Shown piece after piece: positions 29,529 to 39,072 of a stretch of DNA of 64,000 nucleotides. Under the pieces are notes generated by a model. It had not been told where the DNA came from and did no database searches. It was given only the letters and a program-made list of their open reading frames with translations. The position numbers and the translations under genes were made by a program. Every line of letters begins with the position of its first letter. Within the stretch, counting starts at the first letter, position 1. Source of the stretch: Pedobacter puniceum (GTDB taxonomy: Bacteria; Bacteroidota; Bacteroidia; Sphingobacteriales; Sphingobacteriaceae); assembly GCF_009674685.1 (NCBI RefSeq), contig NZ_WKJI01000002.1:248001-312000 (forward strand), in the 5' to 3' direction.

Positions 29529-29761
29529 TTTGAAGTTTTGTTTATTCCTTTTAAAACTGTATAAATAGCGATGATAACACCAAGCAAACTTAGTATACCT
29601 GTGATGATAGGTGTTTTACTTGCCCGAGATTCATCAATTTTATATCCCACAAAGGTAAAAACTCCTATGATACTAAACATCTGAAAAGCTAATCCAGAGT
29701 ATTTAATATAATTGTTTACAGTTTTAAGCGGTGGCTTCTTGTCTTTCTGCTCTAACATCAA
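29525..29761 (-). CDS. atpZ: AtpZ/AtpI-family small membrane protein
   Basis: 78 residues: a charged N-terminus (MMLEQKDKKPPLK) and two membrane helices, with the family pattern NYIKYSGLAFQM, GYKIDES and TGILSLLGVIIAIYTVLKGI. AtpZ proteins sit at the start of atp operons and, with AtpI, are linked to ATP synthase assembly or magnesium supply. The coding region overlaps the end of the upstream bactofilin gene by 38 bases in another frame, and no later Met would keep the first helix, so the overlap is probably real. Translation may begin at either of two adjacent ATGs. Confidence 0.8.
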   Translation of the reverse strand: MMLEQKDKKPPLKTVNNYIKYSGLAFQMFSIIGVFTFVGYKIDESRASKTPIITGILSLLGVIIAIYTVLKGINKTSN

Positions 29762-30155
29762 ATAGGCTTTTTTCTGTAATAGACTTGGTTTGAGATAAAC
29801 CTGTTTGACAATGACCTGTAAAATTGGCTCCGTTTTCTACAACTAATTTATTAGATGATATATCGCCATTTACCTTTGCTGTAGCTTTAAGGTATAATAT
29901 TTCCGAGCTAGAGATGTTTCCGTTTACTAAGCCAGAAATTTCTGCAGAGTCTGAGTTGATATTACCTCTAACTTCGCCTGTTTGCCCAATAACTACTTTT
30001 GCTCTTGATAATAAGTTACCTGTAATTTTCCCATCTATTCTTATATCTCCACTTGTTTCCAAATCACCTTTAATTTCTGTACCAACACCAACAATATTGA
30101 TAGAGCCTGCTTTTTGCTCGCCTCTCAAGGTGTCTTCCTTTTTTTTCTGAAACAT
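29724..30155 (-). CDS. Bactofilin (polymer-forming cytoskeletal protein)
   Basis: 143 residues. The centre is a run of short beta-helix turns in the bactofilin pattern (INIVGVGTEIKGDLETSGDIRIDGKI segment, then GNLLSRAKVVIGQTGEVRG, INSDSAEISGLVNGNI, LYLKATAKVNGDI) with short charged ends and no signal peptide. Bactofilins polymerise without nucleotides at the inner face of the membrane and position cell-wall enzymes. It follows an M23 peptidase gene by 10 bases, a pairing known from shape genes in other phyla, and overlaps atpZ by 38 bases. Confidence 0.9.
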   Translation of the reverse strand: MFQKKKEDTLRGEQKAGSINIVGVGTEIKGDLETSGDIRIDGKITGNLLSRAKVVIGQTGEVRGNINSDSAEISGLVNGNISSSEILYLKATAKVNGDISSNKLVVENGANFTGHCQTGLSQTKSITEKSLFDVRAERQEATA

Positions 30156-30165
30156 GATATTGTGT

Positions 30166-31029
30166 TTAAAAGGTTATATAATTCTCTGGGTTTACTGGCG
30201 AACCATTTAACCAAAGTTCAAAATGCAAATGAGGACCGGTTGTATATTCACCGCTATCGCCAACTACGGCAATTACCTCTCCTGCTCTTACGAAGCTACC
30301 AACTTTCTTTAACAAAGCAGAACAATGCTTGTAAAAAGATAATATATTATTTGCATGTTGGATGGCAATTACATAACCCGTTTCTGGGGTAAAGTTTGAA
30401 AAAACTACTGTGCCATCTAAAGTTGCTTTAATATTTTCGTTTTTTCTGGTTACTACATCAACAGCATAATGTTGCTGGTTATTATCAAATTTTGAGGATA
30501 TTTTTCCTTTCACCGGACTAAAAAACGAGAAAGTTGCTATTCCGCTTTTTGCACCTGAACTGCCTTCACTCAAATCAAACCTTCCTTCAGATTCTATCAG
30601 TTTCCTTAACTCCTTTTCATCATCAGAAAGTTTCTGACTAAGCTTAATACTATCAGATTTGATATGAGTATCTTTTGGCTTACTTAATTTATCTTGATCT
30701 AGCTTTCCGCTAATGATTTGGTTAAGATTTTCTAAATACAAATCATTTGCTTTAACCAATTTCTCTAAGGAATCTACCTTAGCATAGGTTGATATAATAT
30801 CTCTTTTGTTATCTATATCTGCCACACCAATAATATATTCTCTTAAAGGAGTAATCTTTATAACGATGATCGTGAGAAAAACTAATATAATAGCAAATGC
30901 TGATGTACCTATTAATAAGTACCATAAAGAAGCTCTAAACGATGCTTTTTCTTCAAAAGTATCATCATTAAGAACAACCAACTTATATTTTTCTTTTAAA
31001 CGGGCCGAGAGTTTTTTTCTTTTACTCAT
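30166..31029 (-). CDS. M23-family peptidoglycan endopeptidase (membrane-anchored)
   Basis: 287 residues. A basic cytoplasmic N-terminus precedes one membrane helix (LWYLLIGTSAFAIILVFLTIIVI), then a periplasmic coiled-coil (about 75-150) and a C-terminal M23 LytM domain. The zinc ligands are visible as HYAVDVV (His and Asp) and the HLHFELW motif (His), with an upstream His in IQHANN. It is expected to cut peptide cross-links of peptidoglycan. It is the first gene of the minus-strand unit with bactofilin and the atp genes, which suggests that bactofilin positions it. Confidence 0.9.
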   Translation of the reverse strand: MSKRKKLSARLKEKYKLVVLNDDTFEEKASFRASLWYLLIGTSAFAIILVFLTIIVIKITPLREYIIGVADIDNKRDIISTYAKVDSLEKLVKANDLYLENLNQIISGKLDQDKLSKPKDTHIKSDSIKLSQKLSDDEKELRKLIESEGRFDLSEGSSGAKSGIATFSFFSPVKGKISSKFDNNQQHYAVDVVTRKNENIKATLDGTVVFSNFTPETGYVIAIQHANNILSFYKHCSALLKKVGSFVRAGEVIAVVGDSGEYTTGPHLHFELWLNGSPVNPENYITF

Positions 31030-31133
31030 CCTTTCCTAAATATTCTGCTCTTATTAATATCTTTACAATGGTGAATATTGGCAATATAAAATAAATTTGC
31101 TCGTATTTAGTTGTAATATTTAAAATCAGCATT

Positions 31134-34019
31134 TTGAGATTCCATAAAATTAATAGCTTTTTGGGGCTATTTATATTCTTAACGATTATTTTTTCTTCTG
31201 GTTGTTTTATCAAAAAGAAAGGTAAAAAAACTTCTTTGATGAAGAATATAACAGCTCATTACAATATTTATTTCAATGCATCAGAACTTCTTCATGAATC
31301 AGAGCTTAATATAAGGAATCTACACAAAGATGATTTTAACCAAGTATTAGATATTTACCCTTTGCCTACCGAAGCAGCTTCATCAGCAGAAGCAGAGAAT
31401 TTAAACGAAGTTGTAACCAAAGCTAACAGAATTGCACTTGAGAAATTTGAGAGCAGATGGGTAGATGATGCTTTTTTGCTACTAGCAAAATCTGAATACT
31501 TAAAAGGTAACTACTATAATGCCATAGAATATTTTGGTTATGTGGGAAGCAATTTCCCTGAGGAGAAGAAGAACACCATTGAAGGGCTTTTATGGCAAGG
31601 AAAATCTTATTTCGCTATTGAGAACTACGAATTAGCAGATTCTATTCTAAAAAATGCTTATCATAAAAATCTTAAACATCATAGGGCAAAACTTAACGCT
31701 GCTTTAGCGCAAAGCCACCTTTATCATGAAGATATAGACTCTGCAATTTTTCATCTTAAAAAAGCTGTTAATTTTACTAAAAACAGGTATGAAAAAACTA
31801 GATGGACTTTTATTCTAGCGCAACTACAAGAAAAAAATAATCAGCTTAAAGATGCTTATGCTAATTACGCTAAAGTTGTAAAAAGTAATGCTGCCTTTGA
31901 AATGTCTTTCAATGCTAATCTAGCTCGTATAAAGCTAGAAGAAAATGCTAGCGGTAAAGATTTCAATAAAATTGCAACCCTTAAAAGACTATTAAAAGAA
32001 GATAAAAACCGCGAGTTTAAAGACCAAATCTATTATCAAATTGCAAATACCTTTTTACAACAAGGCGATTTAGGTCAAGCCCAAGAATATTATCAAATAT
32101 CTGCACATACTATCCCAGGCTCTCAAAAACAAAGAGGTTTATCTTATTTAAAACTTGCTGAAATCAATTTTGATTCTTTAAAAAATTATACTCAGGCACA
32201 ACTTTATTATGATAGTACTTTGCAAAGTTTGCCAAGAGAGTATCCGGGCTATCAAAACATTGTGATAAAAGCTAATAATCTACAGTATTTAGCCCAACGC
32301 CTAACCTTAATAGAAAAAGAACAAGAATTATTGATGCTTTCTACCTTAACCCAAGAAGCTAGAGAAGCCTACATCAATGAAAAAATGAAAACTAAGGTAG
32401 AAAAGGAGGCTGTTAAAAAGGAAGAAAGCAACAATCAGACCTTTGTAAGCATCCCTCAAGCTTCAGCTAGTAATAAAAATGCAGGAGCTTTTTACTTTAA
32501 TAACCCTCTTGCCATGAGCCAAGGAATGAGTGATTTTAAAAAGAGATGGGGAAACAGAAAATTACAAGATAATTGGAGAATAAGTGGTAGCTCTTCTGCA
32601 AATAATAATGTAGCCAGTTTAGCTAATAATTTAGGTGGAATAAATAATAATTTAGCTACTCAGGCAGAAAGTATAGACTCTTTAAAGGCTGATTTCTTAA
32701 ATACTATACCATTAACAAACGAGAAAAGAGCTACATCTTTAAATAAGATTAAAACAGCCCGTTATGAAATTGCACTTTTTTATAAAGATGTATTAGATGA
32801 TAAAATTGCATCTATTGAAGCTTTGGAACTGCTTGTCAAAGATTATAACCCTCAGGATGAAAAACTAGCCGAAATTTATTATCAGCTTTATAGAATTTAT
32901 GAGAAAATAAATATTCAACAATCAAATAAGTATAAAGCTTTATTGGTTGAAAATTTCCCTCAATCTATCTATGCTAGGGCCATCATCAATCCTAATTTTA
33001 ATAAAAACGACCAAGCTGCCGTAGATGCATTAAGGTTAAAGTATGAAGAAATTTATGCTTTGTACCAACAAAAAAAATATACTGAAACGGTTAATAAAAT
33101 TGATGCTTTAACAGCTACAGTAAATAATTATCCTAACCTAGCACCTAAGTTTCATTATTTAAAAACCATGGCTTTAGGATATGCTGAAAAACCTCAATCA
33201 TTTGTAGATCAATTACAAAAAATCATTAAAGATTACCCTTCAGATTCTACCATCATACCTACTATTAAAGCACAACTAGCTTATATCAATGAAAATAAAA
33301 CTAATTTTTATAGTCGTCCTACCGCTTTATTAGCATATCACCCTAGTGATAAAAAAGAAAATACGAGTACAAATCAGGTGCAATTGTATATTCCTAAAGC
33401 AGAAGAAGATGAGAAGGTAGCTACAGTTCTAGTAAAACCAGAAGCTAAAGCAGAAACCACTAAAAACATCCCTGTAAAAGAGGAAAAACCTATCGTAAAA
33501 GAAGAAAAAACAGTTGCTAAAGTAGAGCCTAAACCCATAGTATCCTCAGAAAAAACAGCTAATAAAGAAGAAATTAAGACTACTAAACCAATTTCAGAAA
33601 ACACAGCAATCAAAGAAGAGGTTACGGCCACTAAAGCAGTGCCTGAAAAACCAGCAGTTATAGCATTTACTAATAATAGTAGAGTAAAACATGTAATCAT
33701 CATCAATATAAAAAATGCAAAAATTAATGTAGCTAAGCCTTTTGCTGAGCTTACCAAGTATTTTTATTCTAAATTTGACCCATCAATTGTTAATCTTACC
33801 ATCAGAACAATTGGTACAACAGATAAGTTAATAGCCATTAGGGCGCAACTTAACAATAAAGATTTGGCAGAAAAAGCTTTATCAGACTTAGAAAAAGAAC
33901 TACCAGGTATTTTAAATCTGCCAGCTAATGATTACAGGAAGTTTGTAATTTCTGAATCTAACTTACTGTTGATAAAAGATACAGAAAGTTTGAACCAGTA
34001 TTTAAATTATATAAAATAA
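31134..34019 (+). CDS. T9SS lipoprotein of the PorW/SprE type (TPR repeats)
   Basis: 961 residues. The lipoprotein signal peptide (NSFLGLFIFLTIIFSSGC, lipidated Cys24) requires the TTG start at 31134, as the only ATG comes after it (residue 36) and the frame is closed upstream at 31092. The segment NITAHYNIYFNASELLHESEL followed by DDFNQVLDIYPLP is the PorW/SprE signature. TPR helices fill about 110-400 and 520-720. A Lys/Glu-rich low-complexity region (about 760-840) and a compact C-terminal alpha/beta domain follow. SprE/PorW connects the GldKN ring with the Sov translocon in T9SS. It lies one base before a PBP1A gene. Confidence 0.82.
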   Translation: MRFHKINSFLGLFIFLTIIFSSGCFIKKKGKKTSLMKNITAHYNIYFNASELLHESELNIRNLHKDDFNQVLDIYPLPTEAASSAEAENLNEVVTKANRIALEKFESRWVDDAFLLLAKSEYLKGNYYNAIEYFGYVGSNFPEEKKNTIEGLLWQGKSYFAIENYELADSILKNAYHKNLKHHRAKLNAALAQSHLYHEDIDSAIFHLKKAVNFTKNRYEKTRWTFILAQLQEKNNQLKDAYANYAKVVKSNAAFEMSFNANLARIKLEENASGKDFNKIATLKRLLKEDKNREFKDQIYYQIANTFLQQGDLGQAQEYYQISAHTIPGSQKQRGLSYLKLAEINFDSLKNYTQAQLYYDSTLQSLPREYPGYQNIVIKANNLQYLAQRLTLIEKEQELLMLSTLTQEAREAYINEKMKTKVEKEAVKKEESNNQTFVSIPQASASNKNAGAFYFNNPLAMSQGMSDFKKRWGNRKLQDNWRISGSSSANNNVASLANNLGGINNNLATQAESIDSLKADFLNTIPLTNEKRATSLNKIKTARYEIALFYKDVLDDKIASIEALELLVKDYNPQDEKLAEIYYQLYRIYEKINIQQSNKYKALLVENFPQSIYARAIINPNFNKNDQAAVDALRLKYEEIYALYQQKKYTETVNKIDALTATVNNYPNLAPKFHYLKTMALGYAEKPQSFVDQLQKIIKDYPSDSTIIPTIKAQLAYINENKTNFYSRPTALLAYHPSDKKENTSTNQVQLYIPKAEEDEKVATVLVKPEAKAETTKNIPVKEEKPIVKEEKTVAKVEPKPIVSSEKTANKEEIKTTKPISENTAIKEEVTATKAVPEKPAVIAFTNNSRVKHVIIINIKNAKINVAKPFAELTKYFYSKFDPSIVNLTIRTIGTTDKLIAIRAQLNNKDLAEKALSDLEKELPGILNLPANDYRKFVISESNLLLIKDTESLNQYLNYIK

Positions 34020-34020
34020 C

Positions 34021-36261
34021 ATGCAAAGAAAAGAGAGTCTTTCTTTAGAAGATATTAAAAGGTATAATCGTATTTTTTGGAAATGCGTTGGAGGCTTCGT
34101 ATTATTTATTATTTTGATTATCAGCGCTACTGGATTAGGGCTATTTGGTGAACTTCCATCCTTTAGAGATCTAGAGAATCCTAAAAGTAATTTAGCTTCT
34201 TCTATTCTTTCTGAAGACAAGGTAGAATTAGGAAATTATTATGTACAAAACCGCTCTAATATCAGGTTTAAAGATATTTCTCCGAATGTGATTAATGCTT
34301 TGGTAGCCACAGAAGATGTAAGATTTTTAGACCATTCTGGTATAGATTTTAAAAGAACATTCACCATTATTTTTTATAATCTTATTGGTAAAAAACAAGG
34401 TGCAAGTACTATAACGCAACAATTGGCTTTAAACCTTTTCTCTGATAAAGCCAGAGAAAAATCAGTTATCAAAAGAATACCTCAAAAACTTAAAGAACTT
34501 ATTGTTGCAGTAAAACTAGAAAGGAACTATACCAAAGAAGAAATCATCACTATGTATCTAAATACAGTAGATTTTGGTAATAATTCCTTCGGTATAAAAG
34601 CTGCTGCTCGTACTTATTTTAATACAACTCCGGCAAAGCTTAACCCGGCACAGGCAGCAACTTTAGTGGGTATTTTAAAAGGAACAACTTTATACTCGCC
34701 TACCAGAAACCCAGAAAGAGCTTTGGGAAGACGTAATCTTATCATGCAAAAAATGGTAGATGAAGGTTTTCTTGACCAACCTAAAGCCGATGAGTTAAAA
34801 GCTCAAGATTTAAACTTAGACCTAAACAGAACCAGTCATAGTGAAGGTTTAGCTACTTATTTCAGAGCTGTTTTAAAGAAAGACATCCAAGATACTTTTG
34901 AAGAAATGTCTATCCGAAAAGCTGATGGAAGCAGCTATGATTTAGATAGAGATGGTTTACGCATTTATACAACCATTAATTCTAAAATGCAACGTTACGC
35001 AGAAGAGGCTCAGAAAGAGTATATGAAAACGTTGCAACAACAGTTTAATGCACATTGGAAAGGCAGAGATCCTTTTAAAGGAAATGAAAATTTAATCATT
35101 CAAGGGATGAAGCGTTCTGATAGGTATAAAGTGCTTAAAGAAGAAGGCTTATCTGAAGAAGAGATACAAGAGAATTTCAATACGCCAACATCAATGGAGA
35201 TTTTTAGTTGGAGAGGGAATATTGATACCATGATGAGACCGATAGATTCTATCAAATATTATAAAATGATATTGAGAAACTCTATGATGGCTATGGACCC
35301 AAAAAGTGGCGAAATTAAAGCTTGGGTTGGTGGAATAAGTTTTGAGCATTTTAAATACGACCAAGTAAAAATGGGAACACGCCAAGTAGGCTCAACGGCA
35401 AAACCTTTTACTTATGCAGTAGGAATAGATAATGGATTATCTCCATGTTATCAAGTAAATAATGTACCTTTTACTGTAACCGGATATGGTGAGCCTTGGA
35501 CCCCTAGAGGCCATGGTTCTTTACCAGGATACTTAACGCTGAGAAAAGCTTTAGCTAACTCTCAAAACTTTATTACAGCTTGGGTGATGCAACAAGTTGG
35601 ACCAACAGCAGTTTCTACTTTAGCTAAAAGAATGGGTATTACAACAGATGTACCGCCTTACCCATCTATTGCTTTAGGATCTTTTGAAGCTTCTGTTTAT
35701 GATATGACCGGGGCCTACAGTGCTTTTGTAAATCATGGTGTATGGACAGAACCAACTTATTTATTAAGAATTGAAGATAAAAATGGCAATATTTTATATG
35801 AGCGTAAACCTAAAGTTGTACAAGCTTTAAATGAGCAAACAGCTTACGTAATGACTTATATGCTTAAAGGTGTAGTAGAAGAAGGTACAGGTGTTAGACT
35901 AAGATACCGTTACGGATTGAGTAACCCAATAGGAGGAAAAACCGGAACTACCAACGATAACTCTGATGGTTGGTTTATGGCTATAACACCACAATTGGTT
36001 GCTGGAGTTTGGACAGGTTGTGAAGATAGAGCCATACATTTTAGAAGCACCAATTTAGGTGAAGGAGCCAATACAGCACTACCTATATTCGCCTTATTTA
36101 TCAAGAAGGTATATGCTGATTCTTCTTTAGGTATTAGAAAAGGAGATTTTGAAGCCCCAGCTGGAGGTTCTTCCATAACTTTAGATTGTAATCAATATCA
36201 AGGTTCTGATACAGGTACAAAAGGGAATAAAGAAGATTTAGACCAACGCTTAGGGTTTTAA
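34021..36261 (+). CDS. Penicillin-binding protein 1A (class A, bifunctional)
   Basis: 746 residues: a short cytoplasmic start, one membrane helix (FVLFIILIISATGLGLFGEL), a GT51 glycosyltransferase domain (ATEDVRFLDHSGID with the catalytic Glu, GASTITQQLALNLF) and a transpeptidase domain (active-site Ser in GSTAKPF, SQN, and KTGTTND). It polymerises and cross-links peptidoglycan in the periplasm. Only one base separates it from the PorW/SprE-like gene, and uvrC begins 8 bases downstream, so the three are one transcription unit. Confidence 0.94.
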   Translation: MQRKESLSLEDIKRYNRIFWKCVGGFVLFIILIISATGLGLFGELPSFRDLENPKSNLASSILSEDKVELGNYYVQNRSNIRFKDISPNVINALVATEDVRFLDHSGIDFKRTFTIIFYNLIGKKQGASTITQQLALNLFSDKAREKSVIKRIPQKLKELIVAVKLERNYTKEEIITMYLNTVDFGNNSFGIKAAARTYFNTTPAKLNPAQAATLVGILKGTTLYSPTRNPERALGRRNLIMQKMVDEGFLDQPKADELKAQDLNLDLNRTSHSEGLATYFRAVLKKDIQDTFEEMSIRKADGSSYDLDRDGLRIYTTINSKMQRYAEEAQKEYMKTLQQQFNAHWKGRDPFKGNENLIIQGMKRSDRYKVLKEEGLSEEEIQENFNTPTSMEIFSWRGNIDTMMRPIDSIKYYKMILRNSMMAMDPKSGEIKAWVGGISFEHFKYDQVKMGTRQVGSTAKPFTYAVGIDNGLSPCYQVNNVPFTVTGYGEPWTPRGHGSLPGYLTLRKALANSQNFITAWVMQQVGPTAVSTLAKRMGITTDVPPYPSIALGSFEASVYDMTGAYSAFVNHGVWTEPTYLLRIEDKNGNILYERKPKVVQALNEQTAYVMTYMLKGVVEEGTGVRLRYRYGLSNPIGGKTGTTNDNSDGWFMAITPQLVAGVWTGCEDRAIHFRSTNLGEGANTALPIFALFIKKVYADSSLGIRKGDFEAPAGGSSITLDCNQYQGSDTGTKGNKEDLDQRLGF

Positions 36262-36269
36262 TTTTATTG

Positions 36270-38072
36270 ATGATGTTATTTGATTATAAAGCAGCACTAA
36301 AAAACATACCTCATAAACCTGGTGTATACCAGTACTATGATGAAGATAATGAGCTGATTTATATAGGAAAAGCTAAAGACTTAAAAAATAGGGTTAGCTC
36401 TTATTTTAATAAAGACAATTATAAAGTTAATGCCAAAACAAGGGTACTGGTTAGCAAAATCAGAAATATTACCTTCACCATTGTAGATTCTGAAGTTGAT
36501 GCTTGGTTACTAGAAAATAGCCTCATTAAAAAGCATCAACCCCGTTATAATGTAATGCTCAAGGATGACAAAACCTATCCTTGGATTGTGATTAAAAACG
36601 AGAAATTTCCTCGTATACAATGGACTCGTCGCATCGTAAAAGATGGCTCTAAATACTTAGGCCCTTATCCATCAGTGGGGATGATGCACTCTATCCTTGG
36701 CTTAATTAAAGAAACTTATCAATTGCGTACTTGTAGCTTACCACTAACACAGCCTAATATTGCAGCAGGTAAGTTTAGAGTTTGTTTAGAATATCAGATT
36801 GGGAATTGTAAAGGCCCTTGCGAAGGTTTACAAAACGAAGCAGACTACAATCAATCTATTGATGAAATCAAAGATATCTTAAATGGCAAAATTAGCGGTG
36901 TATTACGCAATTTAAAAGAGCAAATACTAGATGCTTCATCTCAACTTAATTTTGAGTTGGCACATCGCTTACAAAAGAAATACGAGCTTTTAGAAAAGTA
37001 TCAGAGCAAATCTACGGTAGTAAACTCTTCTATTACAGAAGTAGATGTCTTTAGCATCGCATCAGAAGAAAAAATTGCTTTTGTAAATTATCTCAAAGTG
37101 ATGCATGGAACCATTATCCAAACGCAAACTATTGAGATGAAAAAGAAACTTGACGAGACTGATGAAGAGCTCTTAAGTTTAGCGATATCAGAATTTAGAA
37201 GCAGATATCAAAGTAAATCTAAAGAGATTGTGGTGCCTTTTGAGATAGATATTGATGATGATAAACTAACTTTTACAGTACCTAAACAAGGTGAGAAAAA
37301 GAAATTGTTAGACTTATCTATGAAAAATGTTTTATTCTTTAAAAAGGATAAAATAGAACAATATGAAAAGCTAAATCCAGATTTAAGAACAGAACGTTTG
37401 CTTACTCAAATGCAAAAAGACTTGAGGTTAAAAGAGCTACCTAAACATATAGAATGTTTTGATAACTCTAACTTTCAGGGTAAATATCCGGTTTCTGCTA
37501 TTGTAGTTTTTAAAGATGCTAAACCTTCTAAAAAAGATTATAGGCACTTTAATGTTAAAACTGTTGAGGGACCCAATGATTTTGCTACCATGGAAGAAGC
37601 AGTTTTTAGACGCTACAAAAGATTACTAGAGGAAGGAGAAAGCTTACCACAATTAGTAATTATTGATGGAGGGAAAGGGCAATTATCTTCTGCAGTAAAA
37701 AGTTTAAAAGCCTTAGGCATTATGGATAAACTAGCTGTGATTGGTATTGCCAAAAGGCTAGAAGAGCTTTATTATCCAGGAGATCAATATCCTTTATATC
37801 TGGATAAAAAATCAGAAACATTAAGAATTATACAGCATTTAAGAGATGAAGCCCACAGGTTTGGAATAACTTTCCACCGGAAAAAAAGAGACCAAGGCAC
37901 CTTACAAACAGAGCTTGAATTGATTGATGGTATTGGTAAAACATCTGCTGAAAAGCTATTGAAAAGGTTTAAATCTGTTAAAAAAATAAAAGAAGCACAA
38001 GAACAAGAATTGCTTGAGGTTGTGAACTTAAAACAAGCAAAAGCCATTCTAGAATTTTTCTCTAAAAACTAA
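36270..38072 (+). CDS. uvrC: Excinuclease ABC subunit C
   Basis: About 600 residues of the nucleotide-excision-repair nuclease. The GIY-YIG domain making the 3' cut is at the N-terminus (KPGVYQYYDEDNELIYIGKA), then a Cys cluster (CSLPLT, CLEYQIGNCKGPC), a UVR motif that binds UvrB, the RNase H-like nuclease for the 5' cut (ECFDNSNFQG, VIIDGGKGQL) and a C-terminal helix-hairpin-helix pair (IDGIGKTSAEKLLKRFKSVKKI). The frame also reads from a TTG at 36267, but the ATGs at 36270 and 36273 are preferred. Confidence 0.96.
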   Translation: MMLFDYKAALKNIPHKPGVYQYYDEDNELIYIGKAKDLKNRVSSYFNKDNYKVNAKTRVLVSKIRNITFTIVDSEVDAWLLENSLIKKHQPRYNVMLKDDKTYPWIVIKNEKFPRIQWTRRIVKDGSKYLGPYPSVGMMHSILGLIKETYQLRTCSLPLTQPNIAAGKFRVCLEYQIGNCKGPCEGLQNEADYNQSIDEIKDILNGKISGVLRNLKEQILDASSQLNFELAHRLQKKYELLEKYQSKSTVVNSSITEVDVFSIASEEKIAFVNYLKVMHGTIIQTQTIEMKKKLDETDEELLSLAISEFRSRYQSKSKEIVVPFEIDIDDDKLTFTVPKQGEKKKLLDLSMKNVLFFKKDKIEQYEKLNPDLRTERLLTQMQKDLRLKELPKHIECFDNSNFQGKYPVSAIVVFKDAKPSKKDYRHFNVKTVEGPNDFATMEEAVFRRYKRLLEEGESLPQLVIIDGGKGQLSSAVKSLKALGIMDKLAVIGIAKRLEELYYPGDQYPLYLDKKSETLRIIQHLRDEAHRFGITFHRKKRDQGTLQTELELIDGIGKTSAEKLLKRFKSVKKIKEAQEQELLEVVNLKQAKAILEFFSKN

Positions 38073-38103
38073 AAAGGCCTGATTTTAAAATCAAGCCTTT
38101 TTA
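38071..38103. terminator. Bidirectional terminator between uvrC and gldN
   Basis: Arms AAAAAGGCCTGATTTT (38071-38086) and AAAATCAAGCCTTTTT (38087-38102) form a long near-perfect stem with one mismatch, A-rich on one side and T-rich on the other. It serves the convergent uvrC and gldKLMN operons. Confidence 0.85.
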
Positions 38104-38120
38104 TATTTCGTTGTTTAGGA

Positions 38121-39050
38121 TTAATACTCCCACAAATCTTGCTCGTACTGTGTTAAAGAGCGTTTTATTCTTTCAGCCTCTAATAACTTATCAATACCAG
38201 TAGCTAAATCTTTACGGTCTTTAATTCTAATATCTTCTGGGGTAGATTCTTTAGTAATAACACTACTAAAAAACCTTAATTGGAAGATATCATCAAAACT
38301 ATATTTGATTTTATCGTTTGGATGAGCAACGATGTATTTACATAATCTCTCTCTTACGGATGGATAATTAATCCATACCACAGGTTGCATATTATTAAGT
38401 AATTCACCTAAATTACTTACACCACCTGCTCCAGGGCCACCTGCTCCTGGTGCCGCCGGTCCGGCATTTAAATTAACTGTATTTGGAACAATAACTGCTA
38501 TACCTATGATGAAAGGCTTGAATTCTGATCTATTTTTATCAAAATACCAATCCTCCATAATCCTTAATCCAAACTTGATATTCTTTTCATAATCACTAAA
38601 TTCTTCATCACTAATAATACCTAGGGTATTTAAAGTTCCGTCTATAGAAGCACTATCAACATCAAGTTCAAATTTATCATTATTATATCCAGAGATTCTT
38701 TGAGAACGAACCTCATCTAATATAATTCTAACGATATTTTTCTTAGGATCTGCAGCAGAAAGAAATTTATTAGAATTTTCTACGAAGAAAACATCTCTCC
38801 ATACTCTTTTACTATAAGTAACATCATCTGCCTTAACTTTTGGCATATCTGGTGCACACTTAATACTATCCCTAGATATATTCTTATCGTATTTTACAGA
38901 ATCTGTAAAATCATGAATAGATCTAATAATACTTTTCTTTTTCTTTTGAGCTACTGCCGGAGTAGTTGTTTGCGACGCACCATTAGTTTGCCCTTTAGCA
39001 AAAGAGATGCAGGTCATCGTAACTATCAAAGAAAATATTATCTTTTTCAT
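38121..39050 (-). CDS. gldN: Gliding motility / T9SS protein GldN
   Basis: 309 residues from the ATG at 39050, which begins the signal peptide MKKIIFSLIVTMTCISFAKG. The frame is open to 39083 inside gldM, but that extension would put polar residues before the signal peptide. The GldN pattern is visible: DVTYSKRVWRDVFFVEN, SDEEFSDYEKNIKFGLRIMEDWYFDKNRSEF, then WINYPSVRERLCKYIV and IFQLRFFSSVI. A Gly/Pro/Ala-rich stretch (AGPAAPGAGGPGAGG) interrupts the domain. GldN forms the periplasmic ring of T9SS with GldK. It is the last gene of gldKLMN. Confidence 0.94.
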   Translation of the reverse strand: MKKIIFSLIVTMTCISFAKGQTNGASQTTTPAVAQKKKKSIIRSIHDFTDSVKYDKNISRDSIKCAPDMPKVKADDVTYSKRVWRDVFFVENSNKFLSAADPKKNIVRIILDEVRSQRISGYNNDKFELDVDSASIDGTLNTLGIISDEEFSDYEKNIKFGLRIMEDWYFDKNRSEFKPFIIGIAVIVPNTVNLNAGPAAPGAGGPGAGGVSNLGELLNNMQPVVWINYPSVRERLCKYIVAHPNDKIKYSFDDIFQLRFFSSVITKESTPEDIRIKDRKDLATGIDKLLEAERIKRSLTQYEQDLWEY

Positions 39051-39072
39051 ACCAAAATTATTTACGGTAGTA

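Noticed and set aside
29824-30150. 108-residue frame antisense to the bactofilin gene
   Set aside because: It lies wholly in a real gene in the opposite direction and has no protein-like pattern; it mirrors the repeat codons.
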